A stretch of DNA of 64,000 nt, from NCBI GenBank assembly GCA_003049465.1, contig PYSS01000043.1, positions 62,001 to 126,000 of the forward strand, written 5' to 3'. A model generated the notes under the pieces. It saw only the letters and a list, made by a program, of their open reading frames with translations. It made no database searches and was not told where the DNA came from. The translations under genes and the position numbers were made by a program. This stretch comes from Magnaporthiopsis rhizophila. Lineage: Eukaryota; Ascomycota; Sordariomycetes; Magnaporthales; Magnaporthaceae. Shown here in pieces: positions 26,001 to 38,550 of this stretch (position 1 is the first letter of the stretch; each line of letters opens with the position of its first letter).

Positions 26001-29000
26001 GTTGGCTTGCCCGATATTACCCACAGCCTGCATCAGGGAAGAGAAATACACAAAGAAGTCAAGGGGACGGTCGCCAAGGAGGCGGTCGAGATGGCGACTG
26101 CCGTCCACCTTGGGCCCAAGAACCATCTTCATCTCTTCGAATGTCATGTCGCGGATGAGCCGGTCCCTGAGGACCATGGCTCCCATCATGACGCCGGCGA
26201 GGGGAGGGAGACTGTCACAGATGGTCTTGTACAGGGTCTCGACAGCGCTGGCATCGGTGATATCACTGGCGAGAATAAAACAGGTCAGTAGGCCGCTTCA
26301 GGCAGAGCTTGGAACTGTTCACTCTAGAAAGACGGAGAGAAGGATGAGGGACTCACTTGGCAAAGATCTTCACGACAGCGCCCTTGCTCCGGCAACCTTC
26401 CTCCCAGCTGGCCTCAACATCGGGGCTCCTGCTGCTGATGACGACGTACTTGGCACCCTTGGCAATCATCCAATCGCAAATGGACAGCCCCAGACCGCGC
26501 GAAAGTCCCACCAGCCAATAGGTCCTGTCCGCCTTGAAGATCGGGTTGGCGTCCAGCCGGCTGACGCGGGCTTGCACAATTGGGGCAGCTTGCCAGTCGA
26601 GCACTGCGAGAGGGTCATGGAGAGCGGAGCCAGCGTCGCTGTTCTCCGCCTTGAGTTGTGCGGCGGCAGTCAAGTCGCTGGTGCTGACCGTATTGACCGA
26701 GACATCGTTGGACGTCTGGATGTGCCTTTGGGCATGTTCCAAGGCCCGCTGGATGGCATTCCCCAGCATCCCATGGGCACCCTCCGTTGCGGAACGGTAA
26801 GGAGACGTTGCGTACAAGTCTTTGCCCGGCAAGGCGGTCAGATGCTGCACGCGGCAGTTGACCGGTAGCACAGCCGCAATTCTCTCATTCACCGAGTCTT
26901 CGGGTAATGCGACAACGAAGCGAGCCAGATCCTTGGGCAGCAGAGATCGTATCTCCCTCGCCGGCATGAAAGCCGGGATCGAGATGGTGTCATTATCACC
27001 GCTTGCCTCGGCACTGGTAGTAAAGATGGCGTTGAGACCCTGTTCCGCCGCCCGCCGTCCCAGCACGCCGGCGAGATCGCCCGCAGCGTTGTGGAATGCG
27101 ACCTTTTGACCCGGGACGAGACCCTGGAGCGCAGACTCCGCGAGGAGGTTGGCGGCAACATGCACCAGGAGCTTTGCGTCCTCACTGCTCCCCGATGAGG
27201 AAGCAATATCCTGCCTGGCGAGAAGAGCGGTGGCAGGACGTGGGACCCTGACTCTGGACGTCAGCTTCTCGGCCAGGGCCAGGAAGCGACGCGGTCCTAC
27301 AGACTTCTGGTTTCCGGAGGCGACAGAGTCATCCTCCACACCCATAGTCAAGAAGAGCGGGCCAAGGGGAGTATTGACCGGGGAGATGATTGTGTTCGTC
27401 GCAAGCAGCTCCGTGGCGTTGCCGCCCAACTCGGATGCCAGCTTGTCCGCATCCCGAAGCAGAGAGGCGTCGACGACCTGGTAACCACCAGTCTTGTCCT
27501 TCTCCACCGTGGCGGCAGCCTCGCGCACATCCAGCTCACGCGTGATGGTCCGCCTGGCCGAGTTGAACCGGTCGTTGGCGTCAGTGTCAGCCAGGAAGCG
27601 CGGCAGCAGCTGGCGGCCCTCAGCATCCACCGCCACCTCAGGCTCAATAGACCACAACAGCGGTGGGGCGTCCGGCGACCCTTGGATTCGGGCGAGGTGC
27701 CGGAACCGAAGAAGCGCCTCTGCAAGGAGGGAGGCGTCCGTCCGACCGTTGCCGGTGCTGGGGTCGAGGTCGACGCACTGCACCCGCAGGCCGGGGACCT
27801 CGTTAGTAGCAGTGCGCAGGAATGCCATGATCATGCTGGCCGCGGGGTCGCCCGCCAGCTTGCCGCGCATGACCCACAGGGCGGTATGCTCAACAGCCAC
27901 GAGCCGCTTGAGCGCATCGAAGCTGGCGGCCGTCAGATCCTCGAACACGGGGGTATCAAGCTCCGAAATGTTCAGCACGCACGTGTCCGGCGACAGGTTG
28001 AAGTCCACAGGCAGATCCAACGGGCTCTTGAAGGTGATGATGCTGCCCGAAGCGTGAGCACGAAGGACTCGTTTCAGGTCAGACACGACGCGGCTCGTGC
28101 GGAGCGTAGACCCGCCGATGATGACCAGGTCCTGCAGACTTGCACCGTCACCACCGTCTCCATAGACCGTGGCGGGAACAGGGGCCGACAGCGGCTCACG
28201 CAGGAACGAAACCGTGTCGTCCACGGCCTGCGAGACGAAGACAGCGTTGGAGTGCGTCTCCTGGAGCGCCTCGGGCGTGATGGTGTCGATACCTGAGAAC
28301 CCGCTGTTCCTCAACAACTCGTCCCAGTGCTCGGGCGCCATGAGGGGAGAGAGGGTACGACCTTCCTCCGCGCCTGACCACCAGCCCGGCATTGCGCCAA
28401 AGATGAAGCCATCGCGGCCGAAGGCGCTGCTGGTAGATTCGCTGACGATAAGGAAGCCACCGGGGCGTAGGAGACGACGAAGGTTACGCAGAGTCTGCTC
28501 CGGTCCCGGGATCGCGTGAATGACGGACGACGCAACAACCAGATCGTACGATCCGGGGGCGTAACCCTGGGAAACTGGGTCCCGCGCCGCGTCGAGTGGC
28601 TTGAAAGTCATCCGCTTCTTATACGGCGCAAAGACGGAGGAAGCCTCTTGGAAGAAGTCGGCCGAGATGTCCGTGTAGGTATAGGACGAAAAGCCCTGGG
28701 CTCCAATCTGGCTCAGGATGCGCCTAGTCGCGGCTCCGGTCCCGGCGCCGACCTCGAGGATGTTCATGTCGGGGTAGCGGTGCACGAGCTGCTTCACGCC
28801 TCGGCCCAGCCATTGGCCAGACTGAGCTGGGCCGACGGCATTGGCGTAGTACTCTGCCAGGAGCTCGGTGGGGATCGGCTGCTCCGAAGCGGCGTCCTCA
28901 CCATCAACGATACGAGACATAACCTCGCCGACTTGGTGAATTATGCGGACGTCGACGCGGTCCTTGAAGGGCTCAGTAGCAGCGAGGACATCTTCCAAAG

Positions 29001-32000
29001 TGTCGTTGGCCCACCCCTCATGGGCATGCTTATAGCGACCCTGGGCCCGAAGCCCATCCATGTGACGCCCGAAGGCGAGGTAGTTGCTATAGATTGGGTG
29101 GCTCCTCGCAGGGTGGTCAGGGGCCAGATCCCGCTCAAACCTGCGCAGGTAGAAGATGGCGGCCCGCTCGGCAGCCACGACGAGGTTTCGCTCGAACGGC
29201 GTGGTCTCAGTGTCAAAGGCCATCGCATCACCGTCAGGACTGCCGTTAGCCCAGTGCATCCTGGAGAAGATCTTGTTGTCGTCCGCAGCCGTCGCGCCCG
29301 CAAAAGGGACGGTACGTACGCCTTCTACTTGGATGGCAACGTGCTCGACCGGGCCGTCCTTGGCACTTGACGCGGCGAAAACGTCCACATCGCCCACCAT
29401 ACCTGTCCCATCGGTCTCAGAGATAGAGGCGGCCACGTGGACGGATTTCGCCTCTCCCCAGTCAGGCCCGCAGAGAATTGGGTTTATCCGAATACGCTCC
29501 ATGAGTGTGGGGACGTGCAGCGACCAAAGCTGACCATCGCCCGGATGGCAGAAGGCAAGGAGTACGGCCTGGATGGCGCCGTCCAGCGTGCCAGGGTGGA
29601 CGAGAAGCGTGCTCTCTTCCGACGGCGGGATGGCGACCTGGGCGACAGCCTTACCCAGCTTCCTCCGAAGGCTGGTCAAGGCGCGGAACGGCCCAGTGTA
29701 CCCGTATCCGAGATCGGTCAGGGTGCCGTAGAAACGGTCTTCAGTCACGTCGATCAAATTGGGCGGGTCTGCCTGGCGCGCAGGTAGCAAGCTCTTGGAG
29801 GGCTCGCCAAGCATAATCTCGACGTCGGCACTCGCAGTCAGGACGAAGGCATCGGGGTCCCGCCCGGAAGCCGAGGAGTACGTGAAGTGTGCCCGGATGC
29901 TTTGGCGCTCATCGTCCTTGCGAATGTTCTCGAGAGTCACCAGGATCTCGATGCCACTGTCGTCTTCCTCGAACGACATGGCCTGCAGGATGTGGAAGCT
30001 TGAGATGTCAATCAGGCGAATTGTGCTCTCGGCAATTTGCGGGAGTTGAAGCGCAGCCTCGACCAGCGTCGAGACATATCCGGCGGCCGGGAAGACGGTA
30101 CGGCCTTGCAGCTGATGGCCCGACAGCCATGGGATCTCGCGATCTCGGAGTATGTTGCGCCAGCGTTGTTGTGTCATCGAGCTCTCCGGTTCCACGGCGC
30201 CGAGGATCGGGTTAACACGCCCCTTGCGGGTGCGAGAGCGGCGCCAGTGCCGCGACTCCTTCCAGTAGGTCCGCTCGTGGTCCCACTGGTACGTTGGCAG
30301 CCCCTTCAACAAACGGTACCCGTCGCTCTTGGCGGTGGCGGCGGCTTCGAACGATTCCAGCTTGACCAGCGACTGAGCCATGCTCTCCTGGCTCCAGAGG
30401 AAGCCGAGAGCAGTAGACAGGGCGACATCGGCCGCGGCGCCGCGGGCAAGCACGCCGTGGTAAGGGATGTCACGGTTCAGCGCCTCTTGTATGGTCTGGG
30501 TTGCCGGACCTTTGAGGGCCGGGTGCGGACCGATCTCAATCGCGAGGTCGAACGTGTCAGAGGCCAGTGCCTTTTTCAGACCCTGGTAGAAAAGCACCGG
30601 CCGGACCATGTTGTCGGACCAGTAGCTGCCATCTTGCAGCTTCGCGAGAGCCTCGGGGGAAGACATATCCAGGTTTTCGTACACGGTCGAGTACCAGACC
30701 GGGCCTTTGGAATCACTAGGAGCTTGTACCATGATGCCGCTGCCGCGGAGGGCTTCCATGTATGGCGCCGAGCAGGGTACCATATGGCCGGAGTGGTACG
30801 CCTTATCGACCTTGAGTTTACGGTGGAATTTCTTCTCATCCGCGAAGATGGTGGCCAGCTCGTCGATGGCGTCTTCGTCGCCCGAAAGCGTAACGCTGGC
30901 CGACGAGTTGCACGCTGCCAGCGTGGCCGCACCCTCGAATTCGGCAATGATATCGGCCGCGTCCTCCATCGAGGTGCCTACGGCCATCATGGCACCCTTG
31001 ACGTCAGCACCGTTGGGGCTGGCAGCGCCAGCCGCGAGAAGACCCCGGAAGTAAGCCACCAACAGTGCATCGCGGGCCGACAGGAGACCGGCGGCATATG
31101 CGGCGCCAATCTCGCCGCTCGAGTGCCCAACGGCGCCGGCAAGCTCGACGCCCGCAGCGCGCAGGAGGTCCACCTGGACTATCTGCAGCGCCGTACAGAG
31201 AGGCTGCGACAAGGCGGCCTCGTTCAGACGAGACGTGGCCTGCGGGGCGCGCAATTCCTGCTCGAGAGACCATGGTGGCCGCTGCGACTCCGGCAGGGCG
31301 GCGAGATGCGCTTCGAGCTCGGCGATAATTTGCCGCGCCATATGAGAGCGATCGAGCAGCTCGGCGCCCATGCGGGCATACTGCGCGCCTTGACCAGTAA
31401 AGACTGCAAGCAGCCGAGGCTTGTTCTGTGGCAGCAGCGACGATCTCAGTCCCACCGCAGTCTTGTTGGATTTGGCCTCCTCCAGTTTTGCATCAATGCC
31501 GGCTTTGAGCTGCTCGATTGAGCCAGCCGGAAAAGCAACCTTGAATGGGAGAGTAGAGCGGCGTTGACGCAGGGTCCACGCCAGGTCACGAGGGTTCAGC
31601 GTCGTGGCATTTGGCCCGGCCAGATATGCAGAATAGGCGCCGAGATTTGCAACGAGAGATCGCTCCGACGCGGCCGAGAAGACGTATGGCCCCAGCGGAA
31701 GTTCCCGGATGTGCTCGCTCTCGAGCGAACCGTAAGTGGCCGGGATGTAGTTCTCGATGATTGCATGCGCGTTGGCGCCTCCGAAGCCGAAGCTGTTGAC
31801 GCTGGCACGGCGCGCTTGTCCTGCAGGCACAGCCGGCCACTCGAGGCCAAGGGAAGTCGGGACCTCGAGGCTATGGTAGAAGGGCTGGATTTTTGGGTTA
31901 AGCCGGTTGAAGTGCATGTTTGGCGGAATAATGCCGTGCTGGACCGCCAGCGACGCCTTGATCAGAGCCGCAACTCCGGCGGTCCCCTCGGTGTGGCCCA

Positions 32001-33204
32001 GGACCGTCTTGATCGAGCCGACATAGAGCGGCTGCCGCTTTGCACCCTCACCCAGTGGTGCCCCATCTGGGAAGAAGGCGGTACTGAGCGCTTCCGCCTC
32101 GGTCGGGTCACCGGCTGGCGTTCCCGTTCCGTGCGCCTCGATGTATTGGGGCCTGCCGTCGCCAAGATAGTCGAGGCCGGCTTTGGTGTATGTTTGCCGA
32201 ATGAGGGCGGCTTGCGCCTTTGCGCTGGGCATGGTGATGCCGCTTGTGGCGCCATCCTGGTTGACGCAGACCTCGCGAATTATGCATTCAATGTGGTCGC
32301 CATCTTCCAGTGCGGCACTAAGCGTTTTGACTGTGGGGGATGGGGATGTTAGCGATCGAACGTTGGTGCATGGCACGTGGGGCGCTGCACGTGCGGCCTG
32401 CCCGTTGGACCTCCGAGGCCCGAATTTGGAAAAGAAGATTGACGTACCGACAACTGCAGCAACACCGTCTCCTCGCGCATACCCATTCGCCGTATCGTCC
32501 CACATGCGGGATCTCGAATCCGGCGACAGCATATTGAGCTTGCTCTCGCTGACGAAGAACTCTGGCCCAAGAAGAAGGTTGGCTCCGCTCGCGACGGCGA
32601 CGCGCGATTCGCCCGCCCGCAGCGCCTGCGCCGCGAGGTAGACCGCGTATAGGCTGGACGAGCAAGCCGTGTCCAGCGTCATGGACGGCCCGTGCCAGCC
32701 GAAGAAGTAGGATACGCGGTTGGCCAGGATGGCGCGGCTCGTGCCGGTGGCGGTGTACGTGGGCAGCGTGTCGAGGTCGCGGTGCGCCAGGTACTCGAAA
32801 TCGCCGCACATCTGGCCCGCGTATACGGCCGTGTCGCTGTCGCGGAGGTTCTGGATCGACTGTCCCGCCGACTCGAGCGCCTCGTACACCGTCTCCAGCA
32901 GCAGGCGCTGCTGCGGATCGATGGCGGCGGCCTCGACGGGCTTGATGGCGAAGAACTGGGCGTCGAAGGCCCTTACATCATCCTCGATCAGGTACGCGGC
33001 CTTGACGTTGGAGCGGCCGTGGTAAGACCCGTCCGGGTGGTAGAAGCCCTCGGCGCTGAAGCGGCTGTCTGGAATATCGCTAAGCACGTCGCGGGGCCCA
33101 CTGAGGAGCTCCCACAGCTTGGAGGGGCTGCTGGCGCCGCCCGCAAAGCGGCAGGCGGAGCCGATCACCGCGATGGGCTCGTTGGTTTGTTTGGCGGTAG
33201 ACAT
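20097..33204 (-). CDS. PKS-NRPS hybrid synthetase (KS-AT-DH-MT-KR-ACP-C-A-T-R)
   Basis: Iterative megasynthase predicted to build a reduced, methylated polyketide, amide-link it to one amino acid and release it through a terminal reductase-type domain. Exons 33204-32448, 32330-26357, 26265-25547, 25475-23475 and 23383-20097 total 12738 nt, or 4245 aa. The first intron (32331-32447) is a multiple of three and would be read through unnoticed. Motifs with approximate residues: KS DTACSSS 180; AT GHSSGE 654; DH HQLQGRTVFP 990; MT LEVGAGTG 1442; KR LVGLSRGLG 2191 with GQANYVTANA 2332; ACP GMDSL 2513; C HHINFDG 2803; A TSGTTGTPK 3315 and NGYGPAETT 3490; T GGTS 3760; R TGASGILG 3853 with YATTK 4034. 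Between MT and KR there is no ER, only a structural linker, so a trans-ER is expected (see 50392). The R domain keeps Tyr and Lys. The stop overlaps a good donor (CAG|GTAAGC), so a tiny extra exon is possible. An in-frame ATG at 33255 is a less likely start. Confidence 0.92.
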
Positions 33205-34100
33205 CGTGCTTGGTTTCTGCGGGTATTTGTGGGTATTAACTCGACACGACACCAAAGGCTGTAGGCTTAAGACAATCTTCGAAATTCAACGGCTTGGATG
33301 TGGCCGTGTTTCGCTCTTTACATACATGTTTAACTCGCAGGTGACTGTCGAACTCACCATGCGGTCGTAACGGAGTCGGATGGCAACTTTGACGCTCTCC
33401 ACCGACCCTCCGAGAGCATCCTATACGACCCAAACCTCACCTTGCTGCCGTGGAGTGTTCCGGAACGGCTGGTTCACCAAAGGTGGCTATGTCAGCCGTT
33501 GCAGTGTCGACTTCTCGCTTCGCTCTAGTATAGGGAACGTGCGTCGGAAGGCGGCAGGGGTGGACCCAGCCAGGTGTATTGCCGTTTTCCGATGGCTGGC
33601 TTCGGCGCAAGAGATAAATTGACGGCGTGGGTCCCGATCTCCTCCTCCGAGCTGTTACATTTGTGACGGGGGATCATAGCAAAACTAGCTTCGGTGCACG
33701 GGGTAGGCCGATGGCGTGGGGCCTCCCGGTCTCCTCACCGGAGCAAGATCCTTTTCTGCACTTGGTTGATATATCGGGTCGGAGGGTTTATGGACCCTCG
33801 GAAGGTTGCCCAGACCCTCCTTGGGACCAGGTTCTCACCCGATCCCCGGCTCCAGACCGCACCACTCGCCCAAAGCTGCGTATCCTAACGACTCCGCCAG
33901 TCGCGGTGTCGCTCTCTTGCTGTCTTGACAGAAGGATAGCTGCGTACGTGGTCGCAATAAAGTATATAAGGCAGTCCAATCATCGATATTCGACGCCCAG
34001 ACAGTTGAAATTTCCAAGGACGGAAGAGGACCGCCACAAAACCTCACCATTGCATTCATCTGCCCTTTGACAGCCCGCCATTCCATCGCCAACGACAATT
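33205..34100. promoter_or_regulatory. Divergent promoter of PKS-NRPS and P450
   Basis: An 896-bp spacer between two divergent cluster genes, with no gene of its own. A TATA-like TATATAA lies at 33963-33969, about 130 bp before the P450 ATG. The octamer TCGGANGG occurs four times (33376, 33544, 33779, 33798), and related TCGGA sites recur upstream of the trans-ER and near the transporter. TCGGTGCACGG at 33691-33701 has the TCG-N5-CGG spacing of AflR-type sites. Co-regulation by the Zn2Cys6 protein at 56421 is an inference. Confidence 0.55.
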
Positions 34101-36101
34101 ATGACGCCCGTCGACATCTTCAAGGAATCCCTGGGGAAGGTTCCCCTAACCGACTGGATCAAGCTCTCCGCTGGGCTTGTATGTTTTTTCCCCTGCATCC
34201 TTCCATTCTGAGTGCAGAGGAACGGTGCATTGAGAGGTCCGGGGTATTCGTGGAAAACTAACAGCCGCCGACGAATCGGCCTAGACTGTTGTTTTCCTCA
34301 TCGTGCGGGCCATCCACCTGCTCTACTTCCACCCCCTGGCCAAGTTCCCAGGCCCCAAATTCGCGGCACTCAGCGAGTTTTGGTACATTTACCAATGGAT
34401 TACGGGACGGTATCCATGGGTCATTCAAGCTGCTGTTGAGAAATACGGTCAGCAGTCCCCACCGAGGTCCTCATCGCTCACGATATGCGAGCGAGGTCGT
34501 GATTTTTGGTCATTAACCCACCGATTAACCTCGCAGGCGACGTCGTACGCATCGCGCCAAACGAGATCGTCTTCTCCACCCCCCAGGCTATGAATGGTCA
34601 GTCCTTTCTTGTGTCGCCTTTTCCTGCAACCCCAAATCCTAACATAATGAGTACCTTTTACCTAGATATCTATTTGAGCGGCACCAAAGGAAAGCCTGTC
34701 TTTAGGAAGACAAACTTCGGCTTCAGTATAGGACCATACACCGGAATCGCTTCCGAGCAGGATCTGGGGAAGCACCGAGTCGCTCGCAAGTGGATGGCTC
34801 CGGTTTTCGGTCCCAACATCCTCAAAGAGCAGGATCCAATCCTACACAGGGTCGTCGACACTGCCGTCAACAAGATGGCGCTCAGAGGTAACACGCCGGA
34901 GGGCCTTAACATGATCGACGTAAGTTGTTTTGTCTAACACCGAACTCCATCAACGCACCGCGACTGACCGGCGAGATTAACAGTGGTCCAACTGGATCGC
35001 TTGCGACCTGGCCGGGATCCTGGGCTGGGGCCACGACTTTGGGAACCTCAAGAACGAGAAGACCTCGCTCCCGCTCAAATGGTTCAACAGTGTCATGTTC
35101 TGGGTTACGGTGGACCAGGCCTTCAAGCAATTGCCGCTCCTCCACCCCCTGGTCTACCTCGGACTGCCGTTGAGCATGATTAAGGTCCTTCGCGCGCTCA
35201 GGAACATCGTGCGCGACCGCGTGGAAAACCGCAAAGATTACAAGCAGCGCGATTATTTCACCGCGTTGCTACAGGACGGCAAGGCTATACCCGACGAGAA
35301 CTTGGACTACCTCGTGGCGCACTCCACGAGCCTCTTCATTGCCGGGGTGGAACCGAACTCGCAGCTGTTCTCGTCCATGATCCTGTTTCTCGCGCAGAAC
35401 CCCGACAAGCTCAAGAAGCTCACTGACGAGATCAGGGGCATGTTCAAGAGGTACGAGGACATTGTGGACGAGGAGCTCACGCGCCTGCCCTGGCTGAGCG
35501 CCGTCATCGACGAGTCGCTGCGGCTGCACACCAACGCGGCCAATGGGCAGCCGCGCATCAGTCCAGGTGCGACTGTGGATGGGCACTATATTCCAGCGGG
35601 AGTAAGTTCTCGGGCGCCTTGATCTCTGCCCCCTCTCTCTTCCTTACTGCCTGCCCGAACCCACATCCAAGCGAAGCACAGAAAGTCTAACCCAATAATT
35701 AAAAATAGTGTCATGTCCAGACGGCCATCTTCACCACCTACCATAGCGAGCGCTACTGGCACAAACCGAACTCCTTCTGCCCGGAGCGCTGGCTCCCGGC
35801 CACAAACCCGGACCACGACCCCGCCTTCGCCAAGGACATGCGCGAGAACTTCCGGCCCTTCAGCGTGGGCAACCGCAACTGCATCGGGCAGAACATGGCA
35901 TACCGGCAGGCGCGCGTGCTGATGGCCAAGATGGCCTGGAAGCTCGACTGGGAGCTCGTCAATGGGGACGAGTTCGACTGGCAGCGCGACCTCCGCCTGT
36001 ACGCCACCTATACCCGGCCGGAGTACAGGGCGCGGTTCCGTCTGTCGGATGTGGCCAAGGCGGCCGCTGCCGAGGAGGGCGAGAAACTTATCGCGGTGTG
36101 A
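34101..36101 (+). CDS. Cytochrome P450 monooxygenase (isotrichodermin-hydroxylase/CYP65-like)
   Basis: Heme-thiolate oxidase, probably ER-anchored by its N-terminal helix (SAGLTVVFLIVRAIHLLYF), likely to oxidise the cluster product. Six exons (34101-34178, 34285-34447, 34537-34596, 34666-34919, 34984-35601, 35709-36101) give 521 aa in phase. Landmarks are the proline hinge PLAKFPGP, the ExxR motif in IDESLRLH, FCPERWLP, and the heme loop FSVGNRNCIG with its cysteine. The I-helix, normally AGxDTT or AGxETT, reads AGVEPNS: the acidic residue is there but the following threonine is proline, which is unusual for oxygen activation. The gene is divergent from the PKS-NRPS, and its 3' end lies 0.7 kb from the AT-rich transposon island. 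Family assignment is by general resemblance only. Confidence 0.93.
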
Positions 36102-36760
36102 GGGGTAGACGCAGCCCAGGATCTCCAACAAACGAAGCCGCCATGGGAGGATTCGGATAGTTTTCCACAAGCAGTATATCCTCACATAGCCGGAATAAAG
36201 ACCCTGTCTTGAGGTCTGCCATCTGCCTTGAGGTCTCAATATGCATATCCTGTGGCTATCAAAGCTACAGTGTCTCCGAGTGACATATGTTATTGGAGAC
36301 AGAACAATGATGACAAGTACATTTGTCATCATGAACAAAAATCACCTTAGGACTTGGGACATGACTTCAGTAATTGCATATCACATGCAGGAGGATTGGT
36401 TCGCGCAATACACTCTTTATTCGGAGGTTGAAAACCCGAGATGGATGTTTAGATACGAAGGAGCGAATCGGAAAAACTGTGGCAATTATGTGAGGAAGGC
36501 GTTGATACGATCTGAGGACCGGGCTACCAAGTGATGGAGAAGAAAGTAAAGTTTTACAGGTAATGGAGCAGGACAGCAGGGAGGCTACAGGCCGGGTGGA
36601 AACATAGTCATGGAAAGGGGGCGGTTATAAATCTCACGGAATGCGCCTACTCCCGACTTACACATGGGAAATTACATCCCTCCCCCATTTACTAGCTTCA
36701 GTCCCTTACAAAGGAGGTTAAGATTAGTAGCGTTAACCGCTCGAAAACAACTGCAACGCT
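36102..36760. other. Spacer between P450 and transposon island
   Basis: Contains the P450 3' UTR and then a sharp fall in GC near 36760. An open frame of 97 codons at 36241-36534 (plus) has no recognisable domain and I do not call it a gene. Confidence 0.5.
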
Positions 36761-37009
36761 AACAATAAAAACTAAACCCTTTTAAATTTATAAACCTAAT
36801 TATAATTATATAGGATACTTTTAAATAGTTGTAATAAAGTAGTAAATTAAATGAATATATAATATTTTTATATAAAGAATTATAAAAGAAAAAAACTTAA
36901 CAATTAATTAAATATTTTTAATAATTATAACATATAATAAAAATATAAAATAAAATAATATGTAATTTTAAACGTTTTTCTTTATTTATTTAATAAAATG
37001 ATCATTATT

Positions 37010-37351
37010 TGTTATTGCTTGTCCAAAGGGAAGCTTTGGAGCTAATTTAGGTTGACTGATGCCAAAGCCTCAGTTAGAATTACCTGTTGTCCTGGAGGTT
37101 CTGTTCTATTTTATAGGCGGATAACCCCCTTTTACTAGGTTCCTTGATCTGTAATTAGTGAGGTAAACCACAAATCACCTTCCTTAATTTGTGATTTGCG
37201 AGGCAGATTATAAATTACCCTGTGTTACGTGATCTTTCTATAGCCTGGCTTAGGTTGCATGGCCCTTTGGCTTGTGCAACTGCGGGGTAAAGGCATTCTG
37301 TTAGGGTTTAACCTCCTAATCTTTTTATTTTTTGCTAATTGTGGTTGTAAT
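37010..37351 (-). repeat. 3' LTR (partial) of older gypsy element B
   Basis: Read on the minus strand, this stretch matches the LTR of element A for most of its length: TTGGAGCTAATTTAGGTTGA is shared exactly, and the inner edge GGTTGTAATA corresponds to GATCGTAATA. Just inside it (37352 onwards) is a polypurine-type sequence equivalent to the one before the 3' LTR of element A. The outer part near 36970-37010 cannot be aligned by eye, so the LTR is truncated or heavily mutated. Confidence 0.75.
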
Positions 37352-38058
37352 ATCAGGTTCCTTTTTTTAGGTCAAATCCCTTTGGCCATATTTCCAGCTA
37401 TTTTTTCCTGATAATGCGTGTTTTTTTTTTTTTTTTTGCTTTTTTGCTTTTCCTTTTTTTACCCTGACACAATGTTTGGTTGGGTGCAAAAATATAAACC
37501 GATAATTTTTTCAATATTTTATCGGAAAAACCTTTTAATTATTATCCTTTTATTAGCTATTTTTATATTTTTTTGCACTTATTGCTATAAGATTTTTAAA
37601 TAAGCAAAGTGTAAAGCTTTCCTTTAAAACTTATTTTGTTATGTAAAATACCTTTGCATTAACCGCTTTAAATGCAATATTTTTGGCCCGATACCCGATC
37701 AGTTTTGTTTTATTAATTAGCAATATTAATAATTGGAAGCAACCGTTCGGGCTATTAAGAATAAGCGCTATACTTTTAACAACCGGTTGGAACATTTGCG
37801 GAAGCAAAAGGATTTTTGGCTGGAGCGGAAGTTACGTGCGTTATCCCGGGGCATCGATAATATGGAGGAATTGGAGCGGGTCGAGCAGAAAAAGGCTATA
37901 AAAGCAGCCGCTCCTGCCTTTTCTGGCTCTCTTTTTTCCAAATTCCTTTTATTACTTTCTCATTGGGCGGATTTTGGGGTTATTTCCGATCCTGATTTGT
38001 TTATCTTTTTTTAATTAGATTGATTATTACCTTTTTAATAATTCCTTTTGGTTGTATA
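37352..38058 (-). mobile_element. Internal 3' part of older gypsy element B
   Basis: This is the region between the pol end and the 3' LTR of a gypsy element on the minus strand. It starts with the polypurine-tract region (complement of TTTTTTTAGGTCAAATCCC) and carries the same antisense reading region as element A. It is interrupted at 38058 by insertion of element A; its continuation is 45488-45832. Confidence 0.75.
37733..38014 (+). other. Conserved antisense reading frame of the gypsy family (element B copy)
   Basis: A 93-codon open frame antisense to element B, rich in charged residues and probably helical. It includes LRALSRGIDNMEELERVEQ. The equivalent region of element A (44400-44520, minus strand) reads MRAIRCGIDNIKKLERVKR. 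Upstream of each is a matching MFG(W/R)VQK(Y/C)KP piece (37470 plus; 44870 minus). Conservation at protein level in two mutated copies suggests the family carried an antisense gene between the chromodomain and the 3' LTR. Function unknown. Confidence 0.5.
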
Positions 38059-38550
38059 TGTTACGACCACAGCTGGCAGGGGACAGGAGGGCTGGGGCTA
38101 ACCCCTAGCGGGACGCCTTTACCCTACAATCATAAAGGCCAGGGGCCGAATAACCAAAGCCAAGCTAAAAAAAGGAAGTTACATAATCAGGCATTTACCT
38201 AAACACGGGTAATATGTCTGATATGTTTGCTATATAATATAACAGATATAACAAATATAATACAGTAATATATTCGTTATGTAACATGACAAACATAACA
38301 GATATAACACAAATATAATAGGGAGAGATTGCTGGTATATAAGGCGAGGGGTTCCTATTGTGTTAAATAAATTCTTAACTAAGGCCTCGGCATTAATCAA
38401 CCTAAATTAGCTTTAAGGCATCCCTTTAGGTAAGCAATTAAAACCTTTATTATTACCCCAGTTCCCAACACAAGCAATTTTGTAAAAACCTTACTGCTTA
38501 GCGCCTTTCCTAACGTATTTTACCCTAAAAACAGAGAACCGTTTGTAACA
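38059..38550 (+). repeat. 5' LTR of element A
   Basis: 492 bp, TGTTACGACC to CGTTTGTAACA. Its partner is at 44996-45487. The two LTRs are alignable without large gaps and differ mainly by transitions. Confidence 0.93.

Noticed and set aside
26002..31521. Long plus-strand frames opposite the PKS-NRPS (up to 494 codons)
   Set aside because: They are shadows of the minus-strand megasynthase, whose domain motifs are continuous.
32331..32447. Extra peptide insert in the KS domain
   Set aside because: It is an intron of 117 nt (multiple of three) with GTACGT donor and CACAG acceptor. Removing it restores the conserved KS sequence.
20097..33204. Three separate genes (PKS, C-domain protein, A-T-R protein)
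   Set aside because: The breaks coincide with short, phase-consistent GT-AG introns, and each domain continues directly across them, so it is one hybrid gene.
36241..36534. 97-codon open frame after the P450
   Set aside because: No domain, falling GC near the island edge, and no supporting context.
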